A stretch of 37,915 bases of DNA from Verrucomicrobiaceae bacterium (GCA_027485995.1 JAIXPW010000178.1:1-37915), one strand, 5' to 3'; positions 29,378-37,785 are shown, counted from the stretch's first letter. The notes: generated by a model not told the origin, from the letters alone. Numbers and translations: made by a program.

Positions 29378-29424
29378 AGAAAGGAGGGGGGCCTGGACCC
29401 TTCCACCTGATGAGACAGTCCATT

Positions 29425-30162
29425 TCAGCCAATCGGGCGCTGCGGCGGCACCGGGCTGGCGGGAGCGGCAGGAGCCGCGGGACTGTGGCCGCGATCCAGA
29501 ATGAGGCTGCTCGCCTGATAGGCCGCGACGAAGGACTCCCCGGCCGGGGTGGTGGCGAACTGCGGCAACAGGTCGGCAATCTGATCGAAGATCGCGGCAA
29601 TCTCCCGTGAGCGCACCGGCAGGCTGTCCGTCAGGGCGGAGCGCGCGGCGATTCCCTGCTGCGGTGCCACCAGATAGGCCTCATACTCATCCGCCTCTTT
29701 CTTCAGGGCGGCCACGGCTGCCGGAGTAATGCCATACTGCGACGCCATGACTGAGGATGCTCCTGTTGCCAGGGATTTCGCATCTTCCTCCAGCAGGCGC
29801 GCGCGCTGGATCAGTGTCTCATTCCGCATCCTCCGCCAGCCGCTGAGGGGGAAATCATACCTGGCGGCCGTGGTTTCATCCGCCGTGTCGTGGGCGTAAT
29901 TCACGATGGCGCGGGCCACCTTGTAACACTCCTCCTCCAGCTCCTTCTCCTCACGGCGCTTGTCCGCAGCGCTGCCCGTGATCGGCGCGGATTGGACGGA
30001 AGCGGTCTCCGCCAGCGCCACGATGGCCTCGCGGGCCAGCCGGACCTTCGAGGTGAAGATGACCGGTGGCTTGTTCTCCCAGATGGACTTGTGCTCCGGC
30101 TTGTCAAGACAGGCCAAGCGCGAACGGTAACTATTCAGTTGATTGGCGATTTTGTCGTTCAT
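29425..30162 (-). CDS. Conserved hypothetical protein with Pro/Ala-rich tail
   Basis: 245 residues from ATG 30162 (MNDKIANQLNSYRSRLACLD); a longer frame starts at 30240 but adds low-complexity sequence. I do not recognise the family with certainty. Visible: HKSIWENKPPVIFTSKV near residue 25, a charged helix DKRREEKELEEECYKVARAIVNYAHD that could form a coiled coil, and an even spread of Ala/Leu helices. The C-terminus SPAAPAAPASPVPPQRP is a proline-alanine linker without a domain after it. There is no signal peptide, membrane span or catalytic motif. The helical make-up suggests a structural or adaptor protein, but no function can be given. It is isolated between pyrC and the R-M operon and closed by a GC hairpin. 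Confidence 0.7.
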   Translation of the reverse strand: MNDKIANQLNSYRSRLACLDKPEHKSIWENKPPVIFTSKVRLAREAIVALAETASVQSAPITGSAADKRREEKELEEECYKVARAIVNYAHDTADETTAARYDFPLSGWRRMRNETLIQRARLLEEDAKSLATGASSVMASQYGITPAAVAALKKEADEYEAYLVAPQQGIAARSALTDSLPVRSREIAAIFDQIADLLPQFATTPAGESFVAAYQASSLILDRGHSPAAPAAPASPVPPQRPIG

Positions 30163-30428
30163 GACAGCCGAAAAACGACACATCCTGAGATCGCTTTTCA
30201 AGAACTTTTCACTATCTTGATCGACACCCGGCGGGACCATGGAAAGGAGCAGGCTCGCGTCTGCGGCCGGACCATGACAGGAGACGATCGAGCCCCGGCA
30301 GGGGCGTGCAGTTTCTCCGGAGAATCGACCTCCTTTCCCCCGATCGCCCCGCCCCTCCGGGGCTTCATCCGCCGGACCAGAACCGACTCAGCCGACCGCC
30401 TGACCCCATTCCGAAAACAACCGAACCC
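30163..30428. other. Intergenic gap between the hypothetical gene and hsdM
   Basis: The gap 30163-30483 is about 320 nt. It contains short GC palindromes, for example GCCCC-GGCA-GGGGC (30292-30305), but no gene, attachment-site-like duplication or tRNA that I can see. It marks the left edge of the R-M operon. Confidence 0.45.
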
Positions 30429-30470
30429 ACGCGCCCGGGAGGCCACTTCCAAGCGCGTTTTGTTGTATTG
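30429..30470. terminator. Weak terminator-like hairpin after hsdM
   Basis: ACGCGC (30429-30434) pairs with GCGCGT (30453-30458) across an 18-nt loop. The T-rich side (TTTTGTTGT) follows on the plus strand, whereas on the minus strand, where hsdM ends 26 nt upstream, the tail is GGGTTCGGTTGTTTTC. It is plausible for hsdM only as a weak site. Confidence 0.35.
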
Positions 30471-30483
30471 ATGGTGCGCCGAA

Positions 30484-32103
30484 TCAGCGTGAGGGCAGTT
30501 CAGGCAACCCCAGCTCCTTGAGAAAGGCGTTGTGCTTTTCGGTCGCCGCCCAGATGGCTTTTTCAATATCCACCAGGGTCTGGTTCGTCTCCTCAAGGTC
30601 GATCTCCGCCTCCCCCACCGCCGTGCTGATGTAGCGGGAGATGTTCAGGTTGAAATCGTTCTTCTCGATCTCCGCCATGTCGACCCGGCGGGAGTAGCGG
30701 GTCTCCTCGGTGCGGTTCTGGTAGGTGTCGATGATCTTGGTGATGTGCTCAGGCGTCAGTTGGTTCTGGCGTTTGCCCTTCAAGAAGTGCTCGGCGGCAT
30801 TGATGAAGAGCACGTCGTCCGGCTTCTTGCATTTCTTGAGCACGAGGATGCAGACCGGGATAGCGGCGGAGTAAAAGAGATTGGGCGGCATCCCGATTAC
30901 CGTGTCGATGTGGCCGTCCTTGAGCAGTTTGGCGCGGATGCGTTCCTCGGCACCGCCACGGAAGAGTACACCATGCGGCAGGATGATCGCCATCACGCCC
31001 TCATCCTTCAGGAAATGAAAGCCGTGCAACAGGAAGGCGAAGTCGGCGGCGGACTTGGGGGCCAGGCCGTGACTTTTAAAGCGCACGTCGTCAGCGAGCG
31101 CGTCGGTGGGCTCCCAGCGCAGGCTGAAAGGTGGATTGGCGACGACGGCGTCGAAGCTGAGCTTCTTCGCCGGGTTCAGCTCACGCAACGCATCCCACTC
31201 GTTGATTAGGGTGTCGCCATGGAAGATTTCGAATTCCGTGTCCTTCACCCCGTGCAGCAGCATGTTCATCCGGGCGAGGTTGTAGGTGGTGATGTTCTTT
31301 TCCTGACCGTAGATTTTCCCAATCGTGCCCCCAGCCTGATTCATCTTCTTGCGGACGTTCAGAATCAACGAACCGGATCCGCAGGTCATGTCCATCACAC
31401 TTTCCAGTCGCTTCTTCGTCCCGGTCTTTGGTTCCTGGCTGTCCAGCGTGACGATGGCCGAAAGGACTTCGGAAATCTGCTGCGGGGTGTAGAACTCGCC
31501 CGCCTTCTTTCCAGCTCCAGCGGCAAACTGGCCGATCAGATACTCGTAGGCGTCTCCAAGTATATCCACTTCCGTGGAGAAATCGTTTAGCCCTTCTGCG
31601 ATCCTCTGGATGATGATGCAGAGTTTGGCGTTCCGGTCGGTGTAAGTCTTGCCCAGCTTGTCGGACCCAAGGTTGATCTCGGAAAACAGGCCATTGAAGG
31701 TGCTCTCAAAGGACTCGGTTTCAACGTACTTGAATCCCTCCTGAAGCGTCATCAGCAGATCGCCGTTCTGGGTGCGCGCCAGATTCGCGATGCTATTCCA
31801 GAGGTGCACCGGCTTGATGACGTAGTGCACCTTGCGGCGCATCTGCTTCTCGAAATCCGGGATGTCATCCGGATTATTGGCATACCACAGCGCCAGTGGC
31901 ACCTTGCGGGTGTCTCCTTCCACATCGGGATAATCCTTGCCTAGTTCCTTCTTCGCTGCCGTCTCGTAGTTGTCGGAGAGGTAGCGGAGGAACAGAAAGG
32001 ACAGCATGTAATCGCGGAAGTCATCCGCACTCATCGACCCTCGCAGGTCGTCGGCGATTTTCCACAGAGTGCTACCCAGTTGTTTTTGGTTAGTGTCGGT
32101 CAT
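30484..32103 (-). CDS. hsdM: Type I restriction-modification N6-adenine methyltransferase subunit
   Basis: 539 residues. It has an HsdM N-terminal helical domain (QKQLGSTLWKIADDLRGSMSADDFRDYML, residues 7-35) and an N6_Mtase domain (PF02384). The SAM-binding motif is MDMTCGSGSLIL (about 237-248) and the catalytic NPPF is in VVANPPFSLRW (323-326). GEFYTPQQISEVLSAIV (about 202-218) is the usual lead-in. With HsdS it methylates adenine in the recognition site, protecting DNA from HsdR. It is the last gene of the operon; its ATG overlaps the rhuM stop by 4 nt (ATGA, 32100-32103). All key residues are present, so it should be active. Confidence 0.96.
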   Translation of the reverse strand: MTDTNQKQLGSTLWKIADDLRGSMSADDFRDYMLSFLFLRYLSDNYETAAKKELGKDYPDVEGDTRKVPLALWYANNPDDIPDFEKQMRRKVHYVIKPVHLWNSIANLARTQNGDLLMTLQEGFKYVETESFESTFNGLFSEINLGSDKLGKTYTDRNAKLCIIIQRIAEGLNDFSTEVDILGDAYEYLIGQFAAGAGKKAGEFYTPQQISEVLSAIVTLDSQEPKTGTKKRLESVMDMTCGSGSLILNVRKKMNQAGGTIGKIYGQEKNITTYNLARMNMLLHGVKDTEFEIFHGDTLINEWDALRELNPAKKLSFDAVVANPPFSLRWEPTDALADDVRFKSHGLAPKSAADFAFLLHGFHFLKDEGVMAIILPHGVLFRGGAEERIRAKLLKDGHIDTVIGMPPNLFYSAAIPVCILVLKKCKKPDDVLFINAAEHFLKGKRQNQLTPEHITKIIDTYQNRTEETRYSRRVDMAEIEKNDFNLNISRYISTAVGEAEIDLEETNQTLVDIEKAIWAATEKHNAFLKELGLPELPSR

Positions 32104-33110
32104 TTCCTGGGACGGCGTTTGATTTTGGTTTCGAGCGCCTCGAGGGCGGCCTCGTCCTCTTGATCGGCTGCCAGCGCTTCCTGCATTTTGCGGCGCTGGT
32201 CGTAATCGAGATAGAGAGCGCTGGTCTTGGTCTCCATTTGCTCATGGCTGATGGAGCCCGCGTGAGCCAGCAGCGGGAAGCCGTTGGAAGTGATGATCTG
32301 ATCCACGTTCTGCTTCCAAAAGGCCATGCGCGTCTCCTGCTTGCTCTTGGCCCGCAGTTCGGCGGTTTCCAGGAAGATGACCACCAGCCGGTTCAGGGTG
32401 TCGATCTCGTCCTCGGTCAGGTAGTTCTTGGCCACCACGATGTCAGCCTTGCGCACTTTGGTGCCCTTCCAGGCGAGCAGGCCAAAATGCGGATCGGCGG
32501 GATTGGCGCGGGCGGTGATGAGTTCGGCAGCCGTTTTCCCTGTGACGGCGAAGATGAGAAGGTTCTGCACTGTAGCGAAGAAGACCTGCGTGGCCTTGTC
32601 GGTCTTGTCGTAGTCGCTGCTCAGGGCAAAGAGCTCGCGCACCTTCTGGTAAAAGCGCTTCTCGGAGGCGCGGATGTCCCGGATGCGATCCAGCATCTCG
32701 TCGAAGTAATCCGGGCGGCCGTCCGGGTTCTTCAGCCGCTCGTCGTCCATCACGAAGCCCTTCAGCAGGAATTCCTTCAGGATGGTGGAGGCCCAACGGC
32801 GGAACTGCACACCACGCGGCGAGCGCACCCGGTAGCCCACGGCCAGAATGGCGTCCAGGTTGTAAAGCATGACCGGGCGCTGAACCTCACGCCCCCCCTC
32901 GATTTGAACTACCGAGGATTCCTCGGTAGTTGCCTCCCGGCTCAGTTCCCCGTCCTCGAAGATGTTCTTGAGGTGCAGGCCCACGTTGTCCGTGCCCACG
33001 TCAAAGAGCTGGGACATCTCCCGCTGGGACAGCCAGACGGTTTCGTCTTTCGCTCGGAGCTTGATTTGGCTCCGTCCGTCTTCGGTGGTGTAGAGGATGA
33101 GGTCGTTCAT
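32100..33110 (-). CDS. rhuM: RhuM family protein inside the R-M operon
   Basis: 336 residues from ATG 33110 (MNDLILYTTEDGRSQI). The N-terminal part (about 15-130) is a winged/HTH-like domain of the Rha/ORF6N type: ETVWLSQREMSQLFDVGTDNVGLHLKNIF, then VMLYNLDAILAVGYRVRSPRGVQFRRWA, the RhuM signature (PF13310). A helical C-terminal part has FYQKVRELFALSSDYDKTDKAT and a Fic-like-length tail with no HPFxxGN motif. RhuM was named as a Salmonella virulence-region gene and is often linked to type I R-M genes; its activity is not established. It lies between hsdS (88-nt gap with a perfect hairpin) and hsdM (4-nt overlap), so it is made with the R-M subunits. A regulatory or accessory defence role is inference. 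Confidence 0.9.
   Translation of the reverse strand: MNDLILYTTEDGRSQIKLRAKDETVWLSQREMSQLFDVGTDNVGLHLKNIFEDGELSREATTEESSVVQIEGGREVQRPVMLYNLDAILAVGYRVRSPRGVQFRRWASTILKEFLLKGFVMDDERLKNPDGRPDYFDEMLDRIRDIRASEKRFYQKVRELFALSSDYDKTDKATQVFFATVQNLLIFAVTGKTAAELITARANPADPHFGLLAWKGTKVRKADIVVAKNYLTEDEIDTLNRLVVIFLETAELRAKSKQETRMAFWKQNVDQIITSNGFPLLAHAGSISHEQMETKTSALYLDYDQRRKMQEALAADQEDEAALEALETKIKRRPRK
32907..32931. repeat. Perfect 11-bp palindrome inside rhuM
   Basis: AACTACCGAGG (32907-32917) and CCTCGGTAGTT (32921-32931) pair perfectly across a 3-nt loop ATT. It encodes the EESSV part of the rhuM N-terminal domain and could form a stable mRNA hairpin, or bind a dimeric protein. Confidence 0.7.
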
Positions 33111-33140
33111 GGCATCGGCATGGCAGGATTTGCTGCACTG

Positions 33141-33168
33141 ACCATTTTCGTGACGCCACGAAAATGGT
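33141..33168. promoter_or_regulatory. Perfect 12-bp hairpin between hsdS and rhuM
   Basis: ACCATTTTCGTG (33141-33152) and CACGAAAATGGT (33157-33168) are exact reverse complements with loop ACGC. The site is 31 nt upstream of the rhuM start and 31 nt after the hsdS stop. It has no T tail in the direction of transcription, so it is more likely an operator, processing site or RNA-stabilising hairpin than a terminator. It shares the 10-mer ATTTTCGTGA with the inverted repeat at 25.5 kb. Confidence 0.75.
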
Positions 33169-33198
33169 TCGATGGGATTTTCCGTGAAAGCACCGCGC

Positions 33199-34497
33199 TC
33201 ATCCCTCCACCTCATCCGGGGATGGGAAAAGCTGCTGCATCAGGCCTTTCTTGTGGGTCTTGAGGGCTTCGTGCTTTTGCGTCTCGGCGGTGATCAGGTC
33301 GTCGAGGCTGCTCAGGCACGAGGCGATGCGTTGTTGCTCGGCTTTGTCTGGATGCAGAATAGCAATCTTTGAGAAATCCGTTTTGTTTATGATGGGCAGC
33401 GTGTTGGTCGCTGGAAGGGTTTTGATCCACGGCGTCAAGTTGGCCAGTGCGTAGTAAAGAAACTCGCCCAATGCATTCTCACTCGGAACCACAGCGTTGA
33501 TTTGCTGGTTGGTAATGCTGGGACTCACTGTGAGGGCCATTTTCCCGATGGATGCGATACAGGTGTAAACAATGCTGCCCGCTGGCAACACCTTCGTGCT
33601 TTTCGTCTTTACGACCGTTCGATCGGCGGAGTGCTGGTATTTGCTATCCTCGTCAATGTCCGTGGGCGTGATGAAGAGAATTTCGCCGCCCCAAAGGTCC
33701 GCCTCTTTTGTGCTCGGCGTTTTACCCGTGATGATTTCCCCAAGATCACCAAGCGGCGTAGTCTCCCACTCCCCGGCGTTTTGGAACTCGGGGAAGCGGA
33801 GGCGGGGTTGGGTTTCGCCTTCGCAGGGGAAAAGCTGCTGCATCAGCCCTTTTTTATGGGTCTTGAGCGCTTGCACTTTCCGCGCTTGCGCGGCGATCAG
33901 CTCGTCCACCGAACTCAGGCACTCGGCGATTTTTTGTTGTTCTTTTCGGTGAGGAATCTTCACCGGAACAATTTTGAGCGCCTTCTGGTTGATGCCTTTA
34001 GCAGTGGAGCCAGTCGATAACTCGCTGATTGCATTCTGAAAGCCCTCGCTCCAAATGAGTTGAACAAGGAACGGATTTACGACTTCGGAGTTCGTTTTGA
34101 ACGCGACCACCCGTTGACTCAGAATGTATTTCCGCGAGTCAGGCAGAAGCAAAGCATTGCCGAGGGGAGCCTCCATGGTGAAGACAATGTCGTTCTTCTC
34201 CAAGCTCACATCTCCCATCCAGCGCTGATACAACTCTTCACTGCCAAGGTTGCACTCGGCTTTGTAGTCGATGAAGCCGTTCTTCACGTTGTTCGCGGAA
34301 AGGCTGGTTATATTTCCATTTCCCCATTCCATGCCGAGCTTTACGGGCGTTCGGCCCCTAAAATCTATGATGTCGTCGAGTAACTCCCCAAAGGTCATCT
34401 CACGCCACCCCTCCCGAAACTCCGGAAACCGCAGCTTCGGCACCAGCGCTGGTTTGCCGTCTTCCTTCGTGGCGGTGGTTTTGGTCTTACTGCTCAT
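33199..34497 (-). CDS. hsdS: Type I restriction-modification specificity subunit
   Basis: 432 residues from ATG 34497 (MSSKTKTTATKEDG); the longer open frame upstream is an hsdR shadow. It has two target-recognition domains (about 20-185 and 230-390), each followed by a conserved coiled-coil repeat: ECLSSVDELIAAQARKVQ with ALKTHKKGLMQQLFP (191-224) and SCLSSLDDLITAETQKHE with the same tail near the C-terminus. Each TRD reads half of a bipartite DNA site; the sequence recognised cannot be predicted by eye. The two halves are clearly different in their variable parts, so the site should be asymmetric. It overlaps hsdR by 11 nt. The gene is less GC-rich to the eye than its neighbours, which is usual for horizontally exchanged hsdS. 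Confidence 0.95.
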   Translation of the reverse strand: MSSKTKTTATKEDGKPALVPKLRFPEFREGWREMTFGELLDDIIDFRGRTPVKLGMEWGNGNITSLSANNVKNGFIDYKAECNLGSEELYQRWMGDVSLEKNDIVFTMEAPLGNALLLPDSRKYILSQRVVAFKTNSEVVNPFLVQLIWSEGFQNAISELSTGSTAKGINQKALKIVPVKIPHRKEQQKIAECLSSVDELIAAQARKVQALKTHKKGLMQQLFPCEGETQPRLRFPEFQNAGEWETTPLGDLGEIITGKTPSTKEADLWGGEILFITPTDIDEDSKYQHSADRTVVKTKSTKVLPAGSIVYTCIASIGKMALTVSPSITNQQINAVVPSENALGEFLYYALANLTPWIKTLPATNTLPIINKTDFSKIAILHPDKAEQQRIASCLSSLDDLITAETQKHEALKTHKKGLMQQLFPSPDEVEG

Positions 34498-37400
34498 ACG
34501 CGCTGAGTCCTGAGATGTCGCGGCCCCCGGCGCGTTTGGTGAGGAGGGGGTGCAGATCGGCCATGAGGGCGAGTTCGGCCTGCGTGCGGGCTTTCCAGCC
34601 GAGGTCGAGCGGGGCCATGAGGTCGCCGAGGTGCTCGCCATCGAAGATCATGCGGTCGAGGATGCCGTCCACGAAGGATTGCAGGGCGGCGGTGGCGATG
34701 CCGTGCCGACCGGCGATGGCGGCGAGTTCCTTGGCGTTCTTCTCCGTTTTGAAGCGGGTGTAGCCGTCATGGATGGCAGCCACACTGAGACCTTCGCCCA
34801 CTTTGAGCGTGCCGATGTATTCGGCGATGTCGTCGCGCTCATTCATGAATTTGGCTTCCGCGCTGATAATGCCGATGAGTTGCTCACGGGTCATCTTCGA
34901 CTTGCCGGGGCCTTTTTCCGAGAACTTGGCGATGAGGCCCATGATGTAGTCGTAATCAATGACAGCGGAGGCGAAGAGGACGAACTCGAAGTCGATCTGA
35001 TCGGCTGGATCTTCCGGCGAGCCGGGTTTGTCGTCGCCCTTGCCCTGTTGGTCCCTGAGCTTCTTCGCCGTTTCCAGGTACTGGCCCTTGAAGCCGCGCA
35101 GGTTCTCATCCGGCAGCACCTGCTCGATGCTGGCTTTGTTCTCCTGCGTGAGGTCGGTGTATTGGTCGAGCTGGGTCTTGAGCCGCTGGACTTCCTTGAA
35201 GTGGGTGATGAAGGCGGCCTTGGCAGCATCGCCCTTGAGATTCGCCACGTCGGAGGGTGTGCAGTCGAGCCCTTGGGACTTCATGAACGTGTCCAATTGC
35301 TGGACGGCGGCCTCCAGTTTCTCGATGACCACCGGGGCCTTGTCCACGAGCCAGATTTCCCGCGCCTGCTCGCCGGACTTTTCCCCGGAGAAGAGGGCGA
35401 TGGCGGTGTCCACGGCATCCTGCTGCTGGCGGAAGTCGAGGATGTTGCCGTAGGGCTTGGTGCCGTTGAGCACGCGATTGGTACGAGAGAAGGCCTGGAT
35501 GAGGCCGTGATGCTTGAGGTTCTTGTCCACGTAGAGCGTGTTCAGGAACTTGGAGTCGAAGCCGGTGAGCAGCATGTCCACCACGATGGTGATGTCGATC
35601 TTCTGCGCGGCGGGGTAGTCGCTGTTCGGCCACTGCTGGTCCTTGATGCGCTTCTGGACGTCCTGATAGTAGAGATCGAACTCGGAGATGCGGTGATTGG
35701 TGCCGTAGCGGGCGTTGTAGTCGGCGAGGATGGTCTTGAGCGCTTCCTTCTTTTTCTCGGGCTCGACCTGATTGTCCTCCTGTTCCTGCGGCAGATCTTC
35801 CTGGATCTGCTTCACATCCGGATCGCCCTCGGCGGGTGGCGAGAAGACGCAGGCGATGTTGAGCGGCTTGAACTCGGGATCTGCCGCCTGTTGCTCGGCC
35901 TGCATCGTCTTGAACAAGGCATGATACTCGATGGCGTCATTGATCGACGCGGTGGCGAGGACGGCATTGAAGCGCCGATGGTCGGTGGAGGTGTCGTGTT
36001 TCGCCAGGATGGCCTCGATCACGGCCTTCTTAGCGATGGCCTCGCCGGGCTTCGGCGGGTTCTTGCCCTCGGGCTTGAAGTAGTCGATGTGGAAGCGCAG
36101 CACGTTCCCATCCTCGATGGCATGGGTGATGGTGTAGGCGTGGAGGCGCTTCTGGAACAGGTCCTCCGTGGTGCGCATGGAGGCCGTGGTGTCCTCAATC
36201 TTCTGGAGGGAGGCGTTTTCATCGAAGATCGGCGTGCCGGTGAAGCCGAAGAGCTGGGCCTTCGGGAAGAACTCCTTGATCGCCTTGTGGTTCTCTCCGA
36301 ACTGCGAGCGGTGGCACTCGTCGAAGATGAAGACGAGGCGTTTGCCACTCAGCGGGGCCAGCATTTCCTTGTAGGTGGGCTGGTCGTTCTTGGCGCGCTG
36401 CTTGTTGCGCTTGCTGGTTTCGTCGAGCGCGAGGCCGAGCTTCTGGATGGTGGTGACGATCACTTTGTCGGCGTGATTGTCCGAGAGCAGGCGGCGGACA
36501 AGCGTGGCGGTGTTGGTGTTTTCCTCGACGCAACCTTCCTGGAAGCGGTTGAACTCCTCGCGCGTCTGACGGTCGAGGTCCTTGCGGTCCACGACGAAGA
36601 CGCACTTGTGGATGTGCTCGTTTTCCTTGAGCAGGGTGGCGGCCTTGAACGAAGTGAGTGTCTTGCCGCTGCCGGTGGTGTGCCAGATGTAGCCGTTGCC
36701 GTTGTCATCATCGATGCACGTGACCATGTGCTGCACGGCATAGACCTGATAGGGCCGCATGATCATCAGCTTCTGCTCGCTGGCGATGAGCACCATGTAG
36801 CGGCTGATGGTGCGGCCAAGGTCGCACTTTTTCAGGAAGCGCAGCGCGAACTCGTTGAGGTGGGTGATCTTCTTGTTTTCCTCGTCCGCGAACTCGTAAA
36901 CCGGCAGGAAGCGCTCGTCGGCGTTGAAGGCGAAGTGGCGGGCGTTGTTGTTGGCGAAGTAATAGGTGCGGTCTCGATTGCTGACGATGAAGAGCTGGAG
37001 GAAACAGAGGAGGGTCTTGGTGTAGCCGTTGCCGGGATCGTTCTTGTAATCGACGATCTGCTCCATGGCCCGGCGTGGATTCACCCCGAGGGTCTTCAGC
37101 TCAATCTGGGTGACTGGCACGCCATTGATGAGGATAAGCACATCGTAGCGGTGGTGGCTGTTGTCCGTGTTGATGCGGAGCTGGTTGACGACCTCGAAGG
37201 TGTTTTTGCACCAGTCCTTGAGGTTCACCATGGTGTAGTTCAGCGGTGTGCCGTCGTCGCGAGTGAAGCTGTTGATGCTGCGCAGGAGCTTGGAGGCAGC
37301 GAATACGTCCGGAGTGACGATCTCGTCCAGCAGACGGGCGAACTCGGAATCCGTGAGGTGGACGCGGTTCAGTGCCTCGAATTTTTCCCGGAAGTTGGCT

Positions 37401-37549
37401 TCCAGCGTGGCGCGGTTGGTGATGTCCGGGCGGTATTCGTATTTCAGCTTTTGGAGGGTGCCGATGAAGCCGTATTCGATGTGCTCTTCCTTGACCACCG
37501 AACCCTGAAGTTCCGGGAGATCGTGGTAGATGGACTTGGGCGGATTCAT
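34487..37549 (-). CDS. hsdR: Type I restriction endonuclease/translocase subunit
   Basis: 1020 residues. The N-terminal nuclease (PF04313) has PD-ExK core residues D136, E150 and K152 in RYDVLILINGVPVTQIELKT. The SF2 motor has Walker A TTGSGKT (291-297), DECHRSQFG (410-418), GFTGTP (435-440) and VDMLLTGFDSKFLNTLYVDK plus QAFSRTNRVL (motifs V-VI). The C-terminal region is helical, EcoR124-like, with an acidic linker. It cleaves foreign DNA after translocation when the HsdMS site is unmethylated. It is the first gene of the operon, order R-S-rhuM-M, with no clear Shine-Dalgarno sequence. All catalytic motifs are intact. Confidence 0.96.
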   Translation of the reverse strand: MNPPKSIYHDLPELQGSVVKEEHIEYGFIGTLQKLKYEYRPDITNRATLEANFREKFEALNRVHLTDSEFARLLDEIVTPDVFAASKLLRSINSFTRDDGTPLNYTMVNLKDWCKNTFEVVNQLRINTDNSHHRYDVLILINGVPVTQIELKTLGVNPRRAMEQIVDYKNDPGNGYTKTLLCFLQLFIVSNRDRTYYFANNNARHFAFNADERFLPVYEFADEENKKITHLNEFALRFLKKCDLGRTISRYMVLIASEQKLMIMRPYQVYAVQHMVTCIDDDNGNGYIWHTTGSGKTLTSFKAATLLKENEHIHKCVFVVDRKDLDRQTREEFNRFQEGCVEENTNTATLVRRLLSDNHADKVIVTTIQKLGLALDETSKRNKQRAKNDQPTYKEMLAPLSGKRLVFIFDECHRSQFGENHKAIKEFFPKAQLFGFTGTPIFDENASLQKIEDTTASMRTTEDLFQKRLHAYTITHAIEDGNVLRFHIDYFKPEGKNPPKPGEAIAKKAVIEAILAKHDTSTDHRRFNAVLATASINDAIEYHALFKTMQAEQQAADPEFKPLNIACVFSPPAEGDPDVKQIQEDLPQEQEDNQVEPEKKKEALKTILADYNARYGTNHRISEFDLYYQDVQKRIKDQQWPNSDYPAAQKIDITIVVDMLLTGFDSKFLNTLYVDKNLKHHGLIQAFSRTNRVLNGTKPYGNILDFRQQQDAVDTAIALFSGEKSGEQAREIWLVDKAPVVIEKLEAAVQQLDTFMKSQGLDCTPSDVANLKGDAAKAAFITHFKEVQRLKTQLDQYTDLTQENKASIEQVLPDENLRGFKGQYLETAKKLRDQQGKGDDKPGSPEDPADQIDFEFVLFASAVIDYDYIMGLIAKFSEKGPGKSKMTREQLIGIISAEAKFMNERDDIAEYIGTLKVGEGLSVAAIHDGYTRFKTEKNAKELAAIAGRHGIATAALQSFVDGILDRMIFDGEHLGDLMAPLDLGWKARTQAELALMADLHPLLTKRAGGRDISGLSAYEQ

Positions 37550-37696
37550 CGGTGACTGGGAATGGCGGAATCAGGCTCGGAACGCTGACGCATCCTGTCC
37601 GCGATGCTGGCGGGCGTGGGAAGGGTTGGCAAGTGCCGGAGGCGGCGAGGGATTCATGTCTGTATAGGAATCGGATGTCGAACGTGACGCCCATTG
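37550..37696 (-). promoter_or_regulatory. Upstream region of the R-M operon
   Basis: The hsdR promoter should lie here. On the minus strand TATACA (about 37664-37669) could be a -10, but I see no acceptable -35 at the proper distance. No operator-like repeat is visible in this stretch. Confidence 0.3.
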
Positions 37697-37785
37697 GAAC
37701 GGGCCTTCAGCCCTCGGGAATCTTGCGTCTCCGGGACCTTGGGCGTTGCCCAAGGCTGGTATGGAACAGGCCCTTGGCCCTGAAG
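37697..37785. repeat. REP-like cluster of short palindromes
   Basis: The strongest is CCTTGGGC-GTT-GCCCAAGG (37737-37755), an 8-bp stem with 3-nt loop. A second, CAGGCCCTTGGCCCTG (37767-37782), folds with one mismatch, and a small GGGC-CTTCA-GCCC (37701-37713) precedes both. The spacing and GC-rich composition are those of REP-type extragenic repeats, and the cluster lies just before a possible RAYT start. Confidence 0.6.

Noticed and set aside
30163..30483. Integration site (att) or tRNA at the left edge of the R-M operon
   Set aside because: No tRNA-like sequence and no direct repeat matching the right edge at 37.55-37.9 kb was seen.
33199..34497. Phase-variable hsdS by simple-repeat slippage
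   Set aside because: No homopolymer or short tandem tract long enough for slippage was seen; only the 20-nt direct repeat remains as a route to variation.
34498..34641. 48-residue N-terminal extension of hsdS
   Set aside because: It lies within the hsdR coding region in another frame and has a low-complexity Ser/Pro composition; MSSKTKTT gives an 11-nt overlap typical of coupled genes.
34550..37555. 1001-codon plus-strand open frame opposite hsdR
   Set aside because: It is an antisense shadow caused by GC-rich third positions; hsdR on the other strand has all catalytic motifs. The same applies to the long frames at 13278-14876 (-), 3330-4475 (+), 7953-9566 (+) and 23380-24891 (-).
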